The notes beneath the pieces are model-generated. The model had not been told where the DNA came from and searched no databases. It saw only the letters and a list, made by a program, of their open reading frames with translations. Source: Candidatus Laterigemmans baculatus (lineage in GTDB: Bacteria; Planctomycetota; Planctomycetia; Pirellulales; Pirellulaceae). From it: a stretch of DNA of 64,000 nt. Every line of letters begins with the position of its first letter. The first letter of the stretch is position 1. Where the stretch lies: positions 1 through 64,000 of the forward strand of contig NZ_WRPR01000072.1 of NCBI RefSeq assembly GCF_010367455.1, read 5' to 3'. Both the position numbers and the translations under genes were made by a program. This document shows, in pieces, positions 52,802 through 61,730 of this stretch.

Positions 52802-54313
52802 ATGCTTCAGCGTTTCCGGCACATCGCGGCCGCCGTCCTGATCACCTCGCTCCTGGCCGCACCGGCCAGCGCCGACGTGCAACTGCCAAATGTGTTCAGC
52901 AGTTCGATGGTCTTGCAGCAGAAGCAACAGAACAAAGTCTGGGGCAAAGCGGAGCCAGGTGAGGCGGTCACTGTCACGATCGATTCCCAGACCCATCAAG
53001 CGAAAGCCGACGACCAAGGTCGCTGGCACGTGATGCTCGAACCGCTCAAGGTCGGCGGTCCCTACACGCTCGTCGTGCAAGGCAACAACAAGGTCCAGTT
53101 CGACGACGTGCTGGTCGGAGAAGTGTGGGTCTGCTCCGGCCAGTCGAACATGGCCTGGACCGTGGATCGTTCGACCAACCCCGACCTCGAACGGCTGGCG
53201 GCCCATTACCCACAGATCCGGATGATCAACTTCCCCCAAGTGGGTTCGCAGGAGCCGATCTGGACGCACGACGTGCAGTGGCAGGTGTGTTCGCCGGAGA
53301 CGGTCGGAAACTTCTCGGCCGTCGGATACTTTTTCGCCCGCCAGCTCCATGAAACATTGGACGTCCCGGTCGGGATGATCAACAACGCCTGGGGCGGCTC
53401 GGCGGCGGAAGCCTGGGTCGATCGCAAGACGCTCGCAGAGGACGGGCGGTTCGACGGGCTGATGGAACGCTGGAAGTCGATGGAAGATCGTTATGCCGAG
53501 CTCTCCGGTCGCGATGATCTGGATGCGAACCAGAAGAAAGAGCTGACGAATCTGATGCGGGCGATGGGAGGCAACCAGCGGCCGGCAAACATCTATAACG
53601 GCGTCCTCGAATCTCACCTCGGCTACGGGATCCGCGGCGCCATCTGGTACCAGGGCGAATCGAACGCCGGTCGGGCTTACCAGTACCGCGACCTCTTCCC
53701 GCTGATGATCTCCCGGTGGCGGGAGGAATGGGGCCAAGGCGACTTCCCGTTCTACTGGGTTCAGCTAGCCGACTTCCGCGCCGAAACGGCCGAGCCGCAG
53801 GAAAGCGATTGGGCCGAGCTCCGCGAAGCGCAGACGATGACGATGGACAAGCTGCCCCACACGGGGGAAGCGGTGATCATCGACATTGGTGAAGGCAAGG
53901 ACATCCACCCCCGCAACAAGTACGACGTCGCGCTGCGGCTGGCTCGCTGGGCCTTGGCGAACCAGTACGGGATCGAGATTCCCTTCCAGAGCCCGCGGTT
54001 CAAATCGATGGAGATCGAGGGCTCCAAAGCGATCCTTAGCTTCGATCACGTCGGTCCCGGCTGGCGTCCGTTCGACGTCCCGCAGCCGCGCGGCTTTGCG
54101 ATCGCCGGCGAAGACCGCAAGTTCGTCTGGGCCGATGCTAAGATTCTCCCCGACGGGCGGATCGAGGTCTCGAGCAGCGAAGTCTCCGAGCCGGTCGCCG
54201 TGCGCTACGGCTGGGCCGATAACCCGGTCGTCAACATGTACAGCCAGACCGACCTGCCGCTGACCCCGTTCCGGACCGACGACTGGGACGGAGTCACCAA
54301 GGGCAAGCAGTAA
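52802..54313 (+). CDS. sialate O-acetylesterase-like secreted esterase
   Basis: 503 residues. Signal peptide (AAAVLITSLLAAPASA), then a SASA/SGNH-hydrolase domain: VCSGQSNM with nucleophile Ser115, and IWYQGESNAG as the block with Gln and the oxyanion site; a C-terminal His/Asp pair should lie near DIGEGKDIHP. It removes O-acetyl groups from sialic acids or other polysaccharides outside the inner membrane. The gene is preceded by a stack of hairpin repeats and followed by another at 54351. Confidence 0.9.
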   Translation: MLQRFRHIAAAVLITSLLAAPASADVQLPNVFSSSMVLQQKQQNKVWGKAEPGEAVTVTIDSQTHQAKADDQGRWHVMLEPLKVGGPYTLVVQGNNKVQFDDVLVGEVWVCSGQSNMAWTVDRSTNPDLERLAAHYPQIRMINFPQVGSQEPIWTHDVQWQVCSPETVGNFSAVGYFFARQLHETLDVPVGMINNAWGGSAAEAWVDRKTLAEDGRFDGLMERWKSMEDRYAELSGRDDLDANQKKELTNLMRAMGGNQRPANIYNGVLESHLGYGIRGAIWYQGESNAGRAYQYRDLFPLMISRWREEWGQGDFPFYWVQLADFRAETAEPQESDWAELREAQTMTMDKLPHTGEAVIIDIGEGKDIHPRNKYDVALRLARWALANQYGIEIPFQSPRFKSMEIEGSKAILSFDHVGPGWRPFDVPQPRGFAIAGEDRKFVWADAKILPDGRIEVSSSEVSEPVAVRYGWADNPVVNMYSQTDLPLTPFRTDDWDGVTKGKQ

Positions 54314-54350
54314 TTAGTACGTCAGCAGCAGACGGCGGTTTGTGACACAG

Positions 54351-54418
54351 TCGTTTAACGGCAAGCCGAAGGCGACTGTGTTTTAAAAAGCAGTCGCCTG
54401 CGGCTTGCCGTTAAACGA
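54351..54418. repeat. GTTTAACGGCAAGCCG hairpin repeat, copy 1
   Basis: Arms 54351-54378 and 54391-54418 pair over about 28 bases with one mismatch; loop TGTTTTAAAAAG. It lies between the convergent ends of the esterase gene and priA, where it could terminate both. A near-identical copy flanks priA on the other side. Confidence 0.85.
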
Positions 54419-54434
54419 TTCGCCTGCCGGGCGG

Positions 54435-56915
54435 CTACAGCATGTCCATCGGATCGATGTCGATCACGAACTGGATATCGGACTTGGGAGGCGGCTTGAG
54501 ATCGGCCGCGGCGCGGCGGATCACGCCTCCCAAGACGGCCGCGTCGCCGCACTGCAGTAAGACGTGAAAGCGAAACTTGCCGCGGAGTCGGGAGATGGGC
54601 GGCGGAGCGGGACCGAGGATCCGCACGTCGGCTCCCTTGAGCGTCCGGACCGCTTCAAGGCGTTCGACGAGCGATTCGGAAAACGCTTCGGTGGCCCGCT
54701 CGTCGGAGCCGCGGATGATGATCCGCGCGACTCGGCCGTGGGGCGGGTAAGAGTACTTCCGTCGCTGCTCGAGTTCCTCCTTGGCGAAGGTTTCGTAGTC
54801 GTGTCGCGCGGCCGCTTGGATCGCCGGGTGCTCGGGGGTGTAGGTCTGGACCAGCACGCGGCCGCCGCGGTCGCCGCGCCCGGTGCGACCAGCGACTTGC
54901 GTGACTAACTGGAACGTCCGCTCGGCGGCGCGGAAGTCGGGAAAGTGCAAGGCGGTGTCGGCATTGATCACGCCGACAAGCAAGACGTTGGGGAAGTCGA
55001 GCCCTTTGGCGATCATCTGCGTGCCCAGCAAAATCTGGAGCTCGCCACGGCGGAAGGCCGAGAGGACCCGCTCGTGGCTCCCCGGCTTCCGCATCGTGTC
55101 GCTGTCCATGCGAGCCAGGTGGGCTTCGGGAAAGCGGGCCTTGACCTCGGCTTCGAGCCGCTGGGTGCCGAGCCCTCCATAACGGATCCCGTCGAACTTG
55201 CACTCCGGGCACCACGGCGGCGTGGGGATCTGGTAGTCGCAGTAATGGCAGATCGCTTTGCTGCCGTCGCGGTGGTGGGTCAGCGGCATGTCGCAGTCGG
55301 GGCAGCCGACGACGTGGCCGCAGGCTGGGCACTGGATCGAGGTCGCGAAGCCGCGGCGGTTGAGCAGCAGGATGACTTGGCCTTGGTCGCGAATCGTCTG
55401 CTGGATCGCCTGGTGCAGCGGGCGGCTGATCGATCCGCTGCTCCGCTGGTCCTTCATCCGTAGATCGACGAGCTGGACATCGGGCAGCGGGCGGTTCTCG
55501 ACCCGGTGCGTCATCTGGACCAGCGTGGCTCGCCCACTCTTAGTCGCGTTCCACGACTCGAGCGAGGGGGTCGCCGAGCCGAGCACCAGCGGAAAGCCGC
55601 CGATCGCCGCTCGCCGCCGGGCGACGTCGCGGGCGTGATAGCGGGGGACGGTGTCTTGTTTGAACGAGGCGTCGTGCTCTTCATCGATCACGATCAGCCC
55701 CAGGTTCGGCAGCGGGGCGAAGACGGCGCTGCGGGGCCCGACGACCACGTGCACTTCGCCCGCGGTGATCCGCTGCCAGTGGTAATGCCGCTCGGACGGC
55801 GACATCTGGCTGTGCAGGACGGCGACCGATTCAAAGCGGTCCTCGAACCGCTGCCGCGTCTGCGGCGTCAGGCTGATCTCCGGGACCAGCACGATCGCTT
55901 GCCGGCCGAGCCGCCGAAGGTGTTCGATCGCGCGGATGTAGACCTCGGTCTTGCCGCTGCCGGTGACGCCGTGGATCAGCAGATTGTGAGCCCCGCCCGC
56001 GTCGATCGCCGCATTGATCCGCGCCAGCCCCATCCGCTGCTGGTCGGTCAACTCGAGGCGAGGCAGCGCGGCGGCAGGGCGGGGCGGGGCAAGCGCGCCG
56101 CCGGTTTCCATCACGCGTTTGACTTCGGCCGTCAAAAAACCTTTCTTCCGCAACCGCCGGATCGGATCCTCGGTGCACTCGGCGAGCGTCGCCAATTGGC
56201 TGGTCGTCAGCGGCCGGGCCGCGGCGATCAAATGCCGCAGCGCCGATCGCTGCTTGACCGGCAAGGCGTCGACCACCGCGTCGTCGAGCGCTTGGGGCGT
56301 CGGTTTGACGAAGGTCCGCTCGCGAGTTCCCGCCCCGCCGCGGACTCCCGCCGGGATCAGCGCATCGAAGACCTGTCCCGGCGGCGCCTGGTAGTAGTGG
56401 CTCATCCAGAGCACCAAGTTGACCATCTGCGGACTGCACAGCGGGTCGTCGTCGACGAGCTCGGCGACATCCTTCATCGATCGCGCCGGGCGGAGTCCCG
56501 CTCCGACCTCGGTGCACCAGCCGAGGACCGTGCGATTGCTGCGGCCGAGCGGTACGCGGACCCGCATCCCGGGAGCGAGCGAGTCGACCAACCGCGGCGG
56601 GACCCGATAGTGAAACGGCCCGTGCGGGGCTTCGGAAAAGACGACTCCCGCAGCCACCGTCGCGTCGTCCGCTTCGATTTCCCACGGCGGCGCATCGCGC
56701 TCGAACAACTCTCCCTGCTGGACTTCCTCGCCCGCTCGATCTTCGTTCGCCGCTCGATCTTCGTTCGCCGCTCGGGGATTATTCGGAGAGGGAGCCATGA
56801 GCAGCGGGGGCAGCGCAGGAGGAGAAGTCACCACGGGAGCTCCTAGGATAACGTCCGCCGCCGGAATTGCCGAAGCACCCAGTTGCTGGGGAGGAGTCGC
56901 TGAAGGAGCTGACAT
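54435..56915 (-). CDS. priA: primosomal replication restart helicase
   Basis: 826 residues from the ATG at 56915, preceded by GAGGA; a start at 56798 is also possible. The 3'-5' helicase that restarts collapsed replication forks. An N-terminal 3'-DNA-binding part (FSEAPHGPFHYRVP) is followed by Walker A GVTGSGKTE, DEEH (VIDEEHDASFKQD), the zinc-binding cysteine cluster (CPACGHVVGCPDCDMPL, then CHYC and CPEC), and conserved RecA-like motifs to the end. A short N-terminal tandem RAANED unit is seen. It is flanked on both sides by the same hairpin repeat. Confidence 0.95.
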   Translation of the reverse strand: MSAPSATPPQQLGASAIPAADVILGAPVVTSPPALPPLLMAPSPNNPRAANEDRAANEDRAGEEVQQGELFERDAPPWEIEADDATVAAGVVFSEAPHGPFHYRVPPRLVDSLAPGMRVRVPLGRSNRTVLGWCTEVGAGLRPARSMKDVAELVDDDPLCSPQMVNLVLWMSHYYQAPPGQVFDALIPAGVRGGAGTRERTFVKPTPQALDDAVVDALPVKQRSALRHLIAAARPLTTSQLATLAECTEDPIRRLRKKGFLTAEVKRVMETGGALAPPRPAAALPRLELTDQQRMGLARINAAIDAGGAHNLLIHGVTGSGKTEVYIRAIEHLRRLGRQAIVLVPEISLTPQTRQRFEDRFESVAVLHSQMSPSERHYHWQRITAGEVHVVVGPRSAVFAPLPNLGLIVIDEEHDASFKQDTVPRYHARDVARRRAAIGGFPLVLGSATPSLESWNATKSGRATLVQMTHRVENRPLPDVQLVDLRMKDQRSSGSISRPLHQAIQQTIRDQGQVILLLNRRGFATSIQCPACGHVVGCPDCDMPLTHHRDGSKAICHYCDYQIPTPPWCPECKFDGIRYGGLGTQRLEAEVKARFPEAHLARMDSDTMRKPGSHERVLSAFRRGELQILLGTQMIAKGLDFPNVLLVGVINADTALHFPDFRAAERTFQLVTQVAGRTGRGDRGGRVLVQTYTPEHPAIQAAARHDYETFAKEELEQRRKYSYPPHGRVARIIIRGSDERATEAFSESLVERLEAVRTLKGADVRILGPAPPPISRLRGKFRFHVLLQCGDAAVLGGVIRRAAADLKPPPKSDIQFVIDIDPMDML

Positions 56916-57063
56916 CGCTCTGGTCCTCAGGATCGAATCGCCGAAACCGATCCGCCGCAACGCCGGGGGATCTGCTGAGGATTATCCGCCCGGCGAGTGA
57001 CACCTTTGGTCAAAGCGGCAAGGAAAAATCGGCAAAAACGCAGCAAGACCGCGCGCGGAAAAA

Positions 57064-57131
57064 TCGTTTAACGGCAAGCCGAAGGCGACGGTGTTTCAAA
57101 AAGCAGTCGCCTTCGGCTTGCCGTTAAACGA
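57064..57131. repeat. GTTTAACGGCAAGCCG hairpin repeat, copy 2
   Basis: Perfect 26-base arms 57064-57089 and 57106-57131 around a 16-base loop. It lies between the divergent starts of priA and nadD, so it cannot be a terminator for either. Confidence 0.85.
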
Positions 57132-57253
57132 CTGTGTGACTGAACTGCTCGAATGCCCGAGGGGGAGGGTGACGTAATACACCGGCCCAGTGGAGAATGG
57201 GCGACGCAGCGAGGGGGAATTGACGCCGAGAGCGGGAGGGGGACTTCGAGACG

Positions 57254-57871
57254 ATGGGGTTGCGGATTGGGATTTTTGGCGGGTCGTTTGATCCGATCCA
57301 CGTGGGCCATCTGATCTTGGCCGATACATGCCGCGAGCAATTGGAGCTCGACCGCGTGCTGCTGGTCCCCACGGCCACGTCGCCGCTGAAGCTCTCGGGG
57401 CCGCGAGCCAGCGACGCGGCGCGGAGCGAGATGGTTCGCTTGGCGATCGCCGGAACCGAGACGCTCGAGCTCGAGACGCTGGAGATTGAGCGGGGCGGGG
57501 TCAGCTACACGATCGAGACGGTCGCCGCCCTCGAGCAGCGGTGGCCGGGCGATGAGCTGGTGTTATTGATGGGAGCCGACGCGATCGCCACGCTTGAGCT
57601 GTGGCACCAACCGGCGGAACTTCTGCGGCGCGTTCCGCTGGGCGTGGTCCTCCGCGGTGGCGAACCGGCCCCCGATTTCGCCCGTGCCGCCGAGCTGCTC
57701 GACGAGCCCGAGCGGGCGGGCTTCAGCCCGCGGCTGGTTCCGATGCCCGAGATCCGCCTGAGCAGCACCGAACTGCGGCAGCGGATCGCCGCCGGCCGCA
57801 GCATCCGCTTCCGGACCCCGCGGGCGGTCGAAGAGTACATCGCCGCCAACGGGCTCTACCGCGGCGGATAA
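57254..57871 (+). CDS. nadD: nicotinate-nucleotide adenylyltransferase
   Basis: 205 residues. It adenylylates nicotinate mononucleotide in NAD synthesis. The nucleotidyltransferase motif GGSFDPIHVGHL (about 9-20) holds the (T/H)xGH site, and LSSTELRQRI near the C-terminus carries the ISSTxxR pattern. The family's GADA stretch (LMGADAIATLELW) is also present. Monocistronic, 120 bases after the hairpin repeat. Confidence 0.95.
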   Translation: MGLRIGIFGGSFDPIHVGHLILADTCREQLELDRVLLVPTATSPLKLSGPRASDAARSEMVRLAIAGTETLELETLEIERGGVSYTIETVAALEQRWPGDELVLLMGADAIATLELWHQPAELLRRVPLGVVLRGGEPAPDFARAAELLDEPERAGFSPRLVPMPEIRLSSTELRQRIAAGRSIRFRTPRAVEEYIAANGLYRGG

Positions 57872-57881
57872 CGCCGTACGG

Positions 57882-57923
57882 AGTACTCAGTACTCAGGAC
57901 TCAGGACTCAGGACTCAGTACTC
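57882..57923. repeat. short ACTCAGG tandem repeat
   Basis: About 42 bases made of ACTCAGGACTCAGG units bounded by AGTACT. It covers the last codons and stop of the gene on the minus strand and the 3' flank of nadD. Length changes here could alter the C-terminus of the minus-strand protein. Confidence 0.7.
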
Positions 57924-58604
57924 CACATCCATCCCCAAGCGGGAGCGGAGGACGTCGAATTCGCGGGCGAACCGTTCGCTGCTACTGTGAACGTGTTCGG
58001 CTTCGGTGATGAAGCGGATATCGGGCGAGGGATAGACGTCGTGCTCGATCAGCCGGGCTTCGAATTCTTGCAGCGGTTCGCCGTAGGCAATCAGCAGCTT
58101 GTGTTCGTCGAGCTGAACTTCCTGACGGCGGCGCGGATTGACGATCGCGATTCCGCAGCAGCCATCGTTGAGCAGCAGATCTTCGAAGTCGACCAGCACG
58201 CTCTGGAGCACTGGCATGTCGATGTGCTCGCGGTAGTAATCGCGATGACCGTGACCTCCTTGATGGCTACTTTCGAGCACCACGTCGACCACGGGGCCGA
58301 GCGTCTCCATCAGATCCATCAATACGTCGAGCAGAAAGTCGCGGCTGGCCGCGGCCATCACGACCGGGATCCGATCGCCACTCGCTTCGTCGCAGTACTC
58401 GTCGTGACGGAATCCTTGCCGCGGTACCACCTGCAGGTCGTAGGAGGGGCGAACCGCTTCGGTCAGCTCGAACGAGCCGTACCGATCGATGCCCATGTGT
58501 GCCTGCAACTCTTCGTCGCTGAGCTGATCGAAGCTGTTCGCAGTACCCAAACGCATGGACCCTTCTGGTCCAGTGCTACGGAGGATCCGTTTGAGAAAAC
58601 CCAT
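57915..58604 (-). CDS. conserved protein of unknown function
   Basis: 229 residues, acidic, cytosolic by composition. Segments such as DGCCGIAIVNPRRRQEVQLDEHK and DVYPSPDIRFI hint at an ordered alpha/beta protein (the first is quoted here as DGCCGIAIVNP and RRRQEVQLDEHK). I recall similar proteins only from planctomycetes and cannot assign a function. The stop codon lies within the ACTCAGG tandem repeat. Convergent with nadD. Confidence 0.7.
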   Translation of the reverse strand: MGFLKRILRSTGPEGSMRLGTANSFDQLSDEELQAHMGIDRYGSFELTEAVRPSYDLQVVPRQGFRHDEYCDEASGDRIPVVMAAASRDFLLDVLMDLMETLGPVVDVVLESSHQGGHGHRDYYREHIDMPVLQSVLVDFEDLLLNDGCCGIAIVNPRRRQEVQLDEHKLLIAYGEPLQEFEARLIEHDVYPSPDIRFITEAEHVHSSSERFAREFDVLRSRLGMDVEY

Positions 58605-58920
58605 GTTTGCTCTCGGTCGGTTTCAAATCATCTCGGCTCCGCTCGCCCACTTTGCAGAGGGGGGGCGGCCGATTGCGGGGACACGCCAAGTCGATCGTTT
58701 CGATCAACACCCAACGCTAGGTCACAATCGCAAGGGCAGACCGACCGGGAGGAAGAGAACTGGGCCGAGTCGGCGCGGCACCCCCCAGTAAATCCCGCCC
58801 GACCGGCACAACACGACCGCCAGCCCCCCGCTGCAGGCGATTCGTACCAACTCGACTGGAGCTTCGGGTATAAAGAATCTGGTCGCGCCTCGTTTCCTCT
58901 CCCCGCCTCGCTCGGATGCC
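58605..58920. other. divergent spacer with a possible promoter
   Basis: 316 bases between two divergent genes and without a gene of its own. A TATAAAGAAT box near 58871 could be the -10 of the transglutaminase gene; no clean -35 accompanies it. Confidence 0.4.
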
Positions 58921-60585
58921 ATGATTCACCGCTTGGAAGCCCCCACGCCTCAGCCCACTCCAGCGATCGCTCGCCTCGCCGCCGGCTCCTGGTGGCTCTG
59001 CGGGCTGCTGCTGCTCGGCCTCGGGTGCGACCGGCCGCCACGGCCCCAAGTTGAGCACGTGGCTCCCGAACGGCCGCGGGTACCCTCTCCGCCGCCAGCC
59101 CCGCCGTCGCTCCCCAGCGGGTTGCCGACCAGCGGCAAGCCGCTTGTGTTTGCCCTCGAGGCGCCCTTCGATCTGTGGGATGCGTACTTCCTCAGCGGCG
59201 AACAGATCGGTTACAGCCACATCCACGCCGAACCGACAGCCAAGGACGACGAAATCCGCTACCAGGTGACCGAGCGGATGCGGCTTCGCCGAGGCGACTC
59301 GATCCTGGACCAGCACCTCCAGCAGACCAGCTACGAAACGCTCGACGGCCGCCTGCTGCGGTTCGAAGCGCTGCTCGACGTCAATGGCGAGCGAACCGAG
59401 ACGCGGGGCGAAGTCCGAGGCGACGAGCTGGTGATCGAGACCCAGCGGGCAGGGCAAGCCGAACCGCAAGTGCAGGAGCGGCGGATCGAGTGGGAGCGGT
59501 CGATCGGTGGGCTGCTGGCCCTGCAGCAATCGCTCAAGGAAAAACCGCTCGCTGCAGGCGAGCAACGGCGAATCCAAGCCCTGGCCCCGATGTTCTACGA
59601 GGTCGGCGTGCTCGACGTCCGCGGCGCCGGCCTCACCGCGGTCCCGCTGCTCAGCGCCGAACCGGAACAGCTCTTGGAGGCCGAATCGATCTCCTCGATC
59701 GAGGGCAACCCGCTACTGAAAATGCACCTCTGGTTTGACGCTGAGGGAAACGTGCTGAAGTCGTACGCCCCGAGCCTCGGGCTGAGTATTTTCCGCACGG
59801 ACGAACAGACGGCAAAGCAGTTCGCGACGCCCGAGATCGACTTGATGGTCCAGTCGCGGATCCCGCTCGAGGCGCCGATCGAGCGGCCGCGCGAGCTTCG
59901 CGAGACGGTCTTTGCGGTCCAGACTCAAGATCCCCAGCTGGCCTCGCGGTTTCTTCAGGACGCTCCGGGCCAGCGGGTTCGCCAGGCGGAGGGCGAGGTC
60001 TTTGAAGTGACCGTGGAGCAGGGGCTCGATCGCCAGTTCGCAGGCTTGCCGCCGAGCGAAGAGGACCGCCGCAGCAATCCGCTGATCGAAAGCACCAATC
60101 GCGGTGTCCAGGAACTGGCGGCAATCCCCGAAGCGACCGACGAGGTCGCACTCGCCAAAGAGCTTGCGAGGCTCGTCTACACCACGATCAGCGAAAAGAA
60201 TCTCGAGAGCGGCTTTTCCTCAGCCGCCGAAGTCGCCGCGAGCCGCCAAGGCGACTGCACCGAACATGCGGTGTTGCTCGCTGCGATGTGCCGGGCCCGC
60301 GACATCCCAGCCCGCGTCGCGGCAGGTTTGATGTACGTCGACTCGACCGAGGGCCCCGCGATGGCCTTCCACATGTGGACGCTCGCTCACGTCGATGGCG
60401 GCTGGCTGCCGCTCGACGGTACGATGCAAGACGGCCTGGCCGCGGCCGATCGGATCACCCTGGTCAGCGACAATTTGGCGAGCGGCACCGAGTACGCGAT
60501 GGTCGCTCCGGTGATGCAGAGCCTCGGACAACTGGAGATCCAAGTCCGCTCCACACGGCATGCCGAGACCCCGAGCGAGCAGTAG
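58921..60585 (+). CDS. transglutaminase-like lipoprotein
   Basis: 554 residues. A hydrophobic leader ends in the lipobox LGLGC, with Cys36 as the lipidation site. A beta-rich middle part leads to a transglutaminase/protease-like domain with QGDCTEHA (Cys446), AFHMWTLAHV (His484) and PLDGT (Asp499), in the right order and spacing for a Cys-His-Asp triad. It may act on peptides or peptidoglycan at the outer face. It lies upstream of the ubiquitin-like operon on the same strand, separated by a 217-base spacer that holds a repeat. Confidence 0.82.
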   Translation: MIHRLEAPTPQPTPAIARLAAGSWWLCGLLLLGLGCDRPPRPQVEHVAPERPRVPSPPPAPPSLPSGLPTSGKPLVFALEAPFDLWDAYFLSGEQIGYSHIHAEPTAKDDEIRYQVTERMRLRRGDSILDQHLQQTSYETLDGRLLRFEALLDVNGERTETRGEVRGDELVIETQRAGQAEPQVQERRIEWERSIGGLLALQQSLKEKPLAAGEQRRIQALAPMFYEVGVLDVRGAGLTAVPLLSAEPEQLLEAESISSIEGNPLLKMHLWFDAEGNVLKSYAPSLGLSIFRTDEQTAKQFATPEIDLMVQSRIPLEAPIERPRELRETVFAVQTQDPQLASRFLQDAPGQRVRQAEGEVFEVTVEQGLDRQFAGLPPSEEDRRSNPLIESTNRGVQELAAIPEATDEVALAKELARLVYTTISEKNLESGFSSAAEVAASRQGDCTEHAVLLAAMCRARDIPARVAAGLMYVDSTEGPAMAFHMWTLAHVDGGWLPLDGTMQDGLAAADRITLVSDNLASGTEYAMVAPVMQSLGQLEIQVRSTRHAETPSEQ

Positions 60586-60600
60586 GCACCGGTCAATAAA

Positions 60601-60705
60601 ATCAGCCGCCACGCGCTAGCGTCCGGTTCTTGCGGCGTTTTCGAGAACCGGGGGCTAGCGCCCGGCGGCTGATGAATAATCCGGGCTAGCGCTCGGCGGC
60701 TGATG
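60601..60705. repeat. CTAGCG palindromic repeat, copy 5
   Basis: Complete hairpin: ATCAGCCGCCACGCGCTAG on the left, GCTAGCGCCCGGCGGCTGATG on the right, with a further half unit to 60705. It lies between the transglutaminase and the ubiquitin-like genes and argues that they are separate transcripts. Confidence 0.8.
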
Positions 60706-60802
60706 CAATTCGGGCCACTCCCCGGCGACTCTGGTTACCAAGAATCCGCCCCGGCTGACGAATCACCACGATCCCCTGTCCCTCCTACGCGAAAGGTCGA
60801 GC

Positions 60803-61147
60803 ATGGTTTCCAGCGATCCTCCACGCGACGCACCTCCCGGCGTTCGCGTGACGTTTCTCGACCAGACCGGTGCGAAATCGGTGGAGGCGATGATTGCCCC
60901 TTCGGTCACCGTGGCCCGCATCGTCCCGAATCTAATTACCAAGCTGAACCTGCCCGTCACCGGCCCCGACGGCCAGCCGATGACCTATAGCCTCGACCAC
61001 AAGGAAGGGGGACGGCGGCTGCGCGAGGACGAGTCGCTGGTCGAAGCGGGAGTCGCGACTGGCGATCACTTGATCATCTACCCGGAGATCGTCGCTGGGG
61101 CGGGCCCGGCGCTCCCGACTTTACGGATCCCGTGGAGCCCTCGATGA
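60803..61147 (+). CDS. ubiquitin-like protein, first gene of a Ubl-E2-E1-JAB operon
   Basis: 114 residues. A beta-grasp fold is suggested by VRVTFLDQTGAKSVEAMI, a central helix (VTVARIVPNLITKLNL) and YSLDHKEGGRRLREDESLVEAGVATGDHLII near the end (quoted in pieces: YSLDHKEGGRRL and LVEAGVATGDHLII), close to YukD/EsaB and other bacterial Ubls. The C-terminus ends AGAGPALPTLRIPWSPR, not in the Gly-Gly of conjugated Ubls. It may be trimmed after the AGAG by the JAMM peptidase, or act without conjugation. Its stop overlaps the E2-like start (ATGA). Confidence 0.8.
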   Translation: MVSSDPPRDAPPGVRVTFLDQTGAKSVEAMIAPSVTVARIVPNLITKLNLPVTGPDGQPMTYSLDHKEGGRRLREDESLVEAGVATGDHLIIYPEIVAGAGPALPTLRIPWSPR

Positions 61148-61725
61148 CCACGCTCGGCCCTCGCCAGCGGCGGCTGGCTAGCGATCGCCAGCGGCTCGAA
61201 GCGCTCGCCGAGCAGAGCACGATCTTCAGCTTCACGACGCCCGCTCCGCTTCCGCGAGACGGCGCGGCGGAAGTCTACCGCGTCCGCTTTCGCGGTCCGA
61301 GCTTGCAGGCCAGCTCGCACCGCGGCCAGCTCGAGGTCCGGGGGATCGACGAGCATGAAGTGCTGATTCAGTTGGTCGCCGAGTATCCGCGGAGCGCTCC
61401 GCACATGCGGTGGCTCACCCCGCTGTTCCATCCTAACGTGAGCGCTGCCGGTGCGGTCTGCCTGGGTGGCTGGGGCACCCACTGGGCTCCGAGCCTGCAG
61501 CTCGATCGGCTCTGCGAGATGCTCTGGGACATGCTCCGGTTCGCCAACTACGACACCCGCAGCCCCTACAACCAGCAGGCCGCGGCGTGGCTGCTCGCCC
61601 AGCGAACCTACCGCTTGCCGCTCGACCCGCGGGAGCTTCGCGATTCCGCCTCGCGGACTGCCGGCCCTGCGAGCGCCGACGCCGCTCGAATCGCACCGCC
61701 CCCCGATATCCTCTTTCTCGACTGA
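61144..61725 (+). CDS. E2-like ubiquitin-conjugating protein
   Basis: 193 residues from the ATG at 61144 that overlaps the Ubl stop; an in-frame start at 61132 is possible. UBC-fold features: YPRSAPHMRWLTPLFHPNV with the HPN signature (about 96-98), GAVCLGGWG with catalytic Cys106, then WAPSLQLDRLCEMLWDML as the crossover helix. It would accept the Ubl from the E1 as a thioester and pass it to a target. Short bacterial-type E2, without the eukaryotic active-site loop details. Confidence 0.85.
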   Translation: MTTLGPRQRRLASDRQRLEALAEQSTIFSFTTPAPLPRDGAAEVYRVRFRGPSLQASSHRGQLEVRGIDEHEVLIQLVAEYPRSAPHMRWLTPLFHPNVSAAGAVCLGGWGTHWAPSLQLDRLCEMLWDMLRFANYDTRSPYNQQAAAWLLAQRTYRLPLDPRELRDSASRTAGPASADAARIAPPPDILFLD

Positions 61726-61730
61726 ATGCC

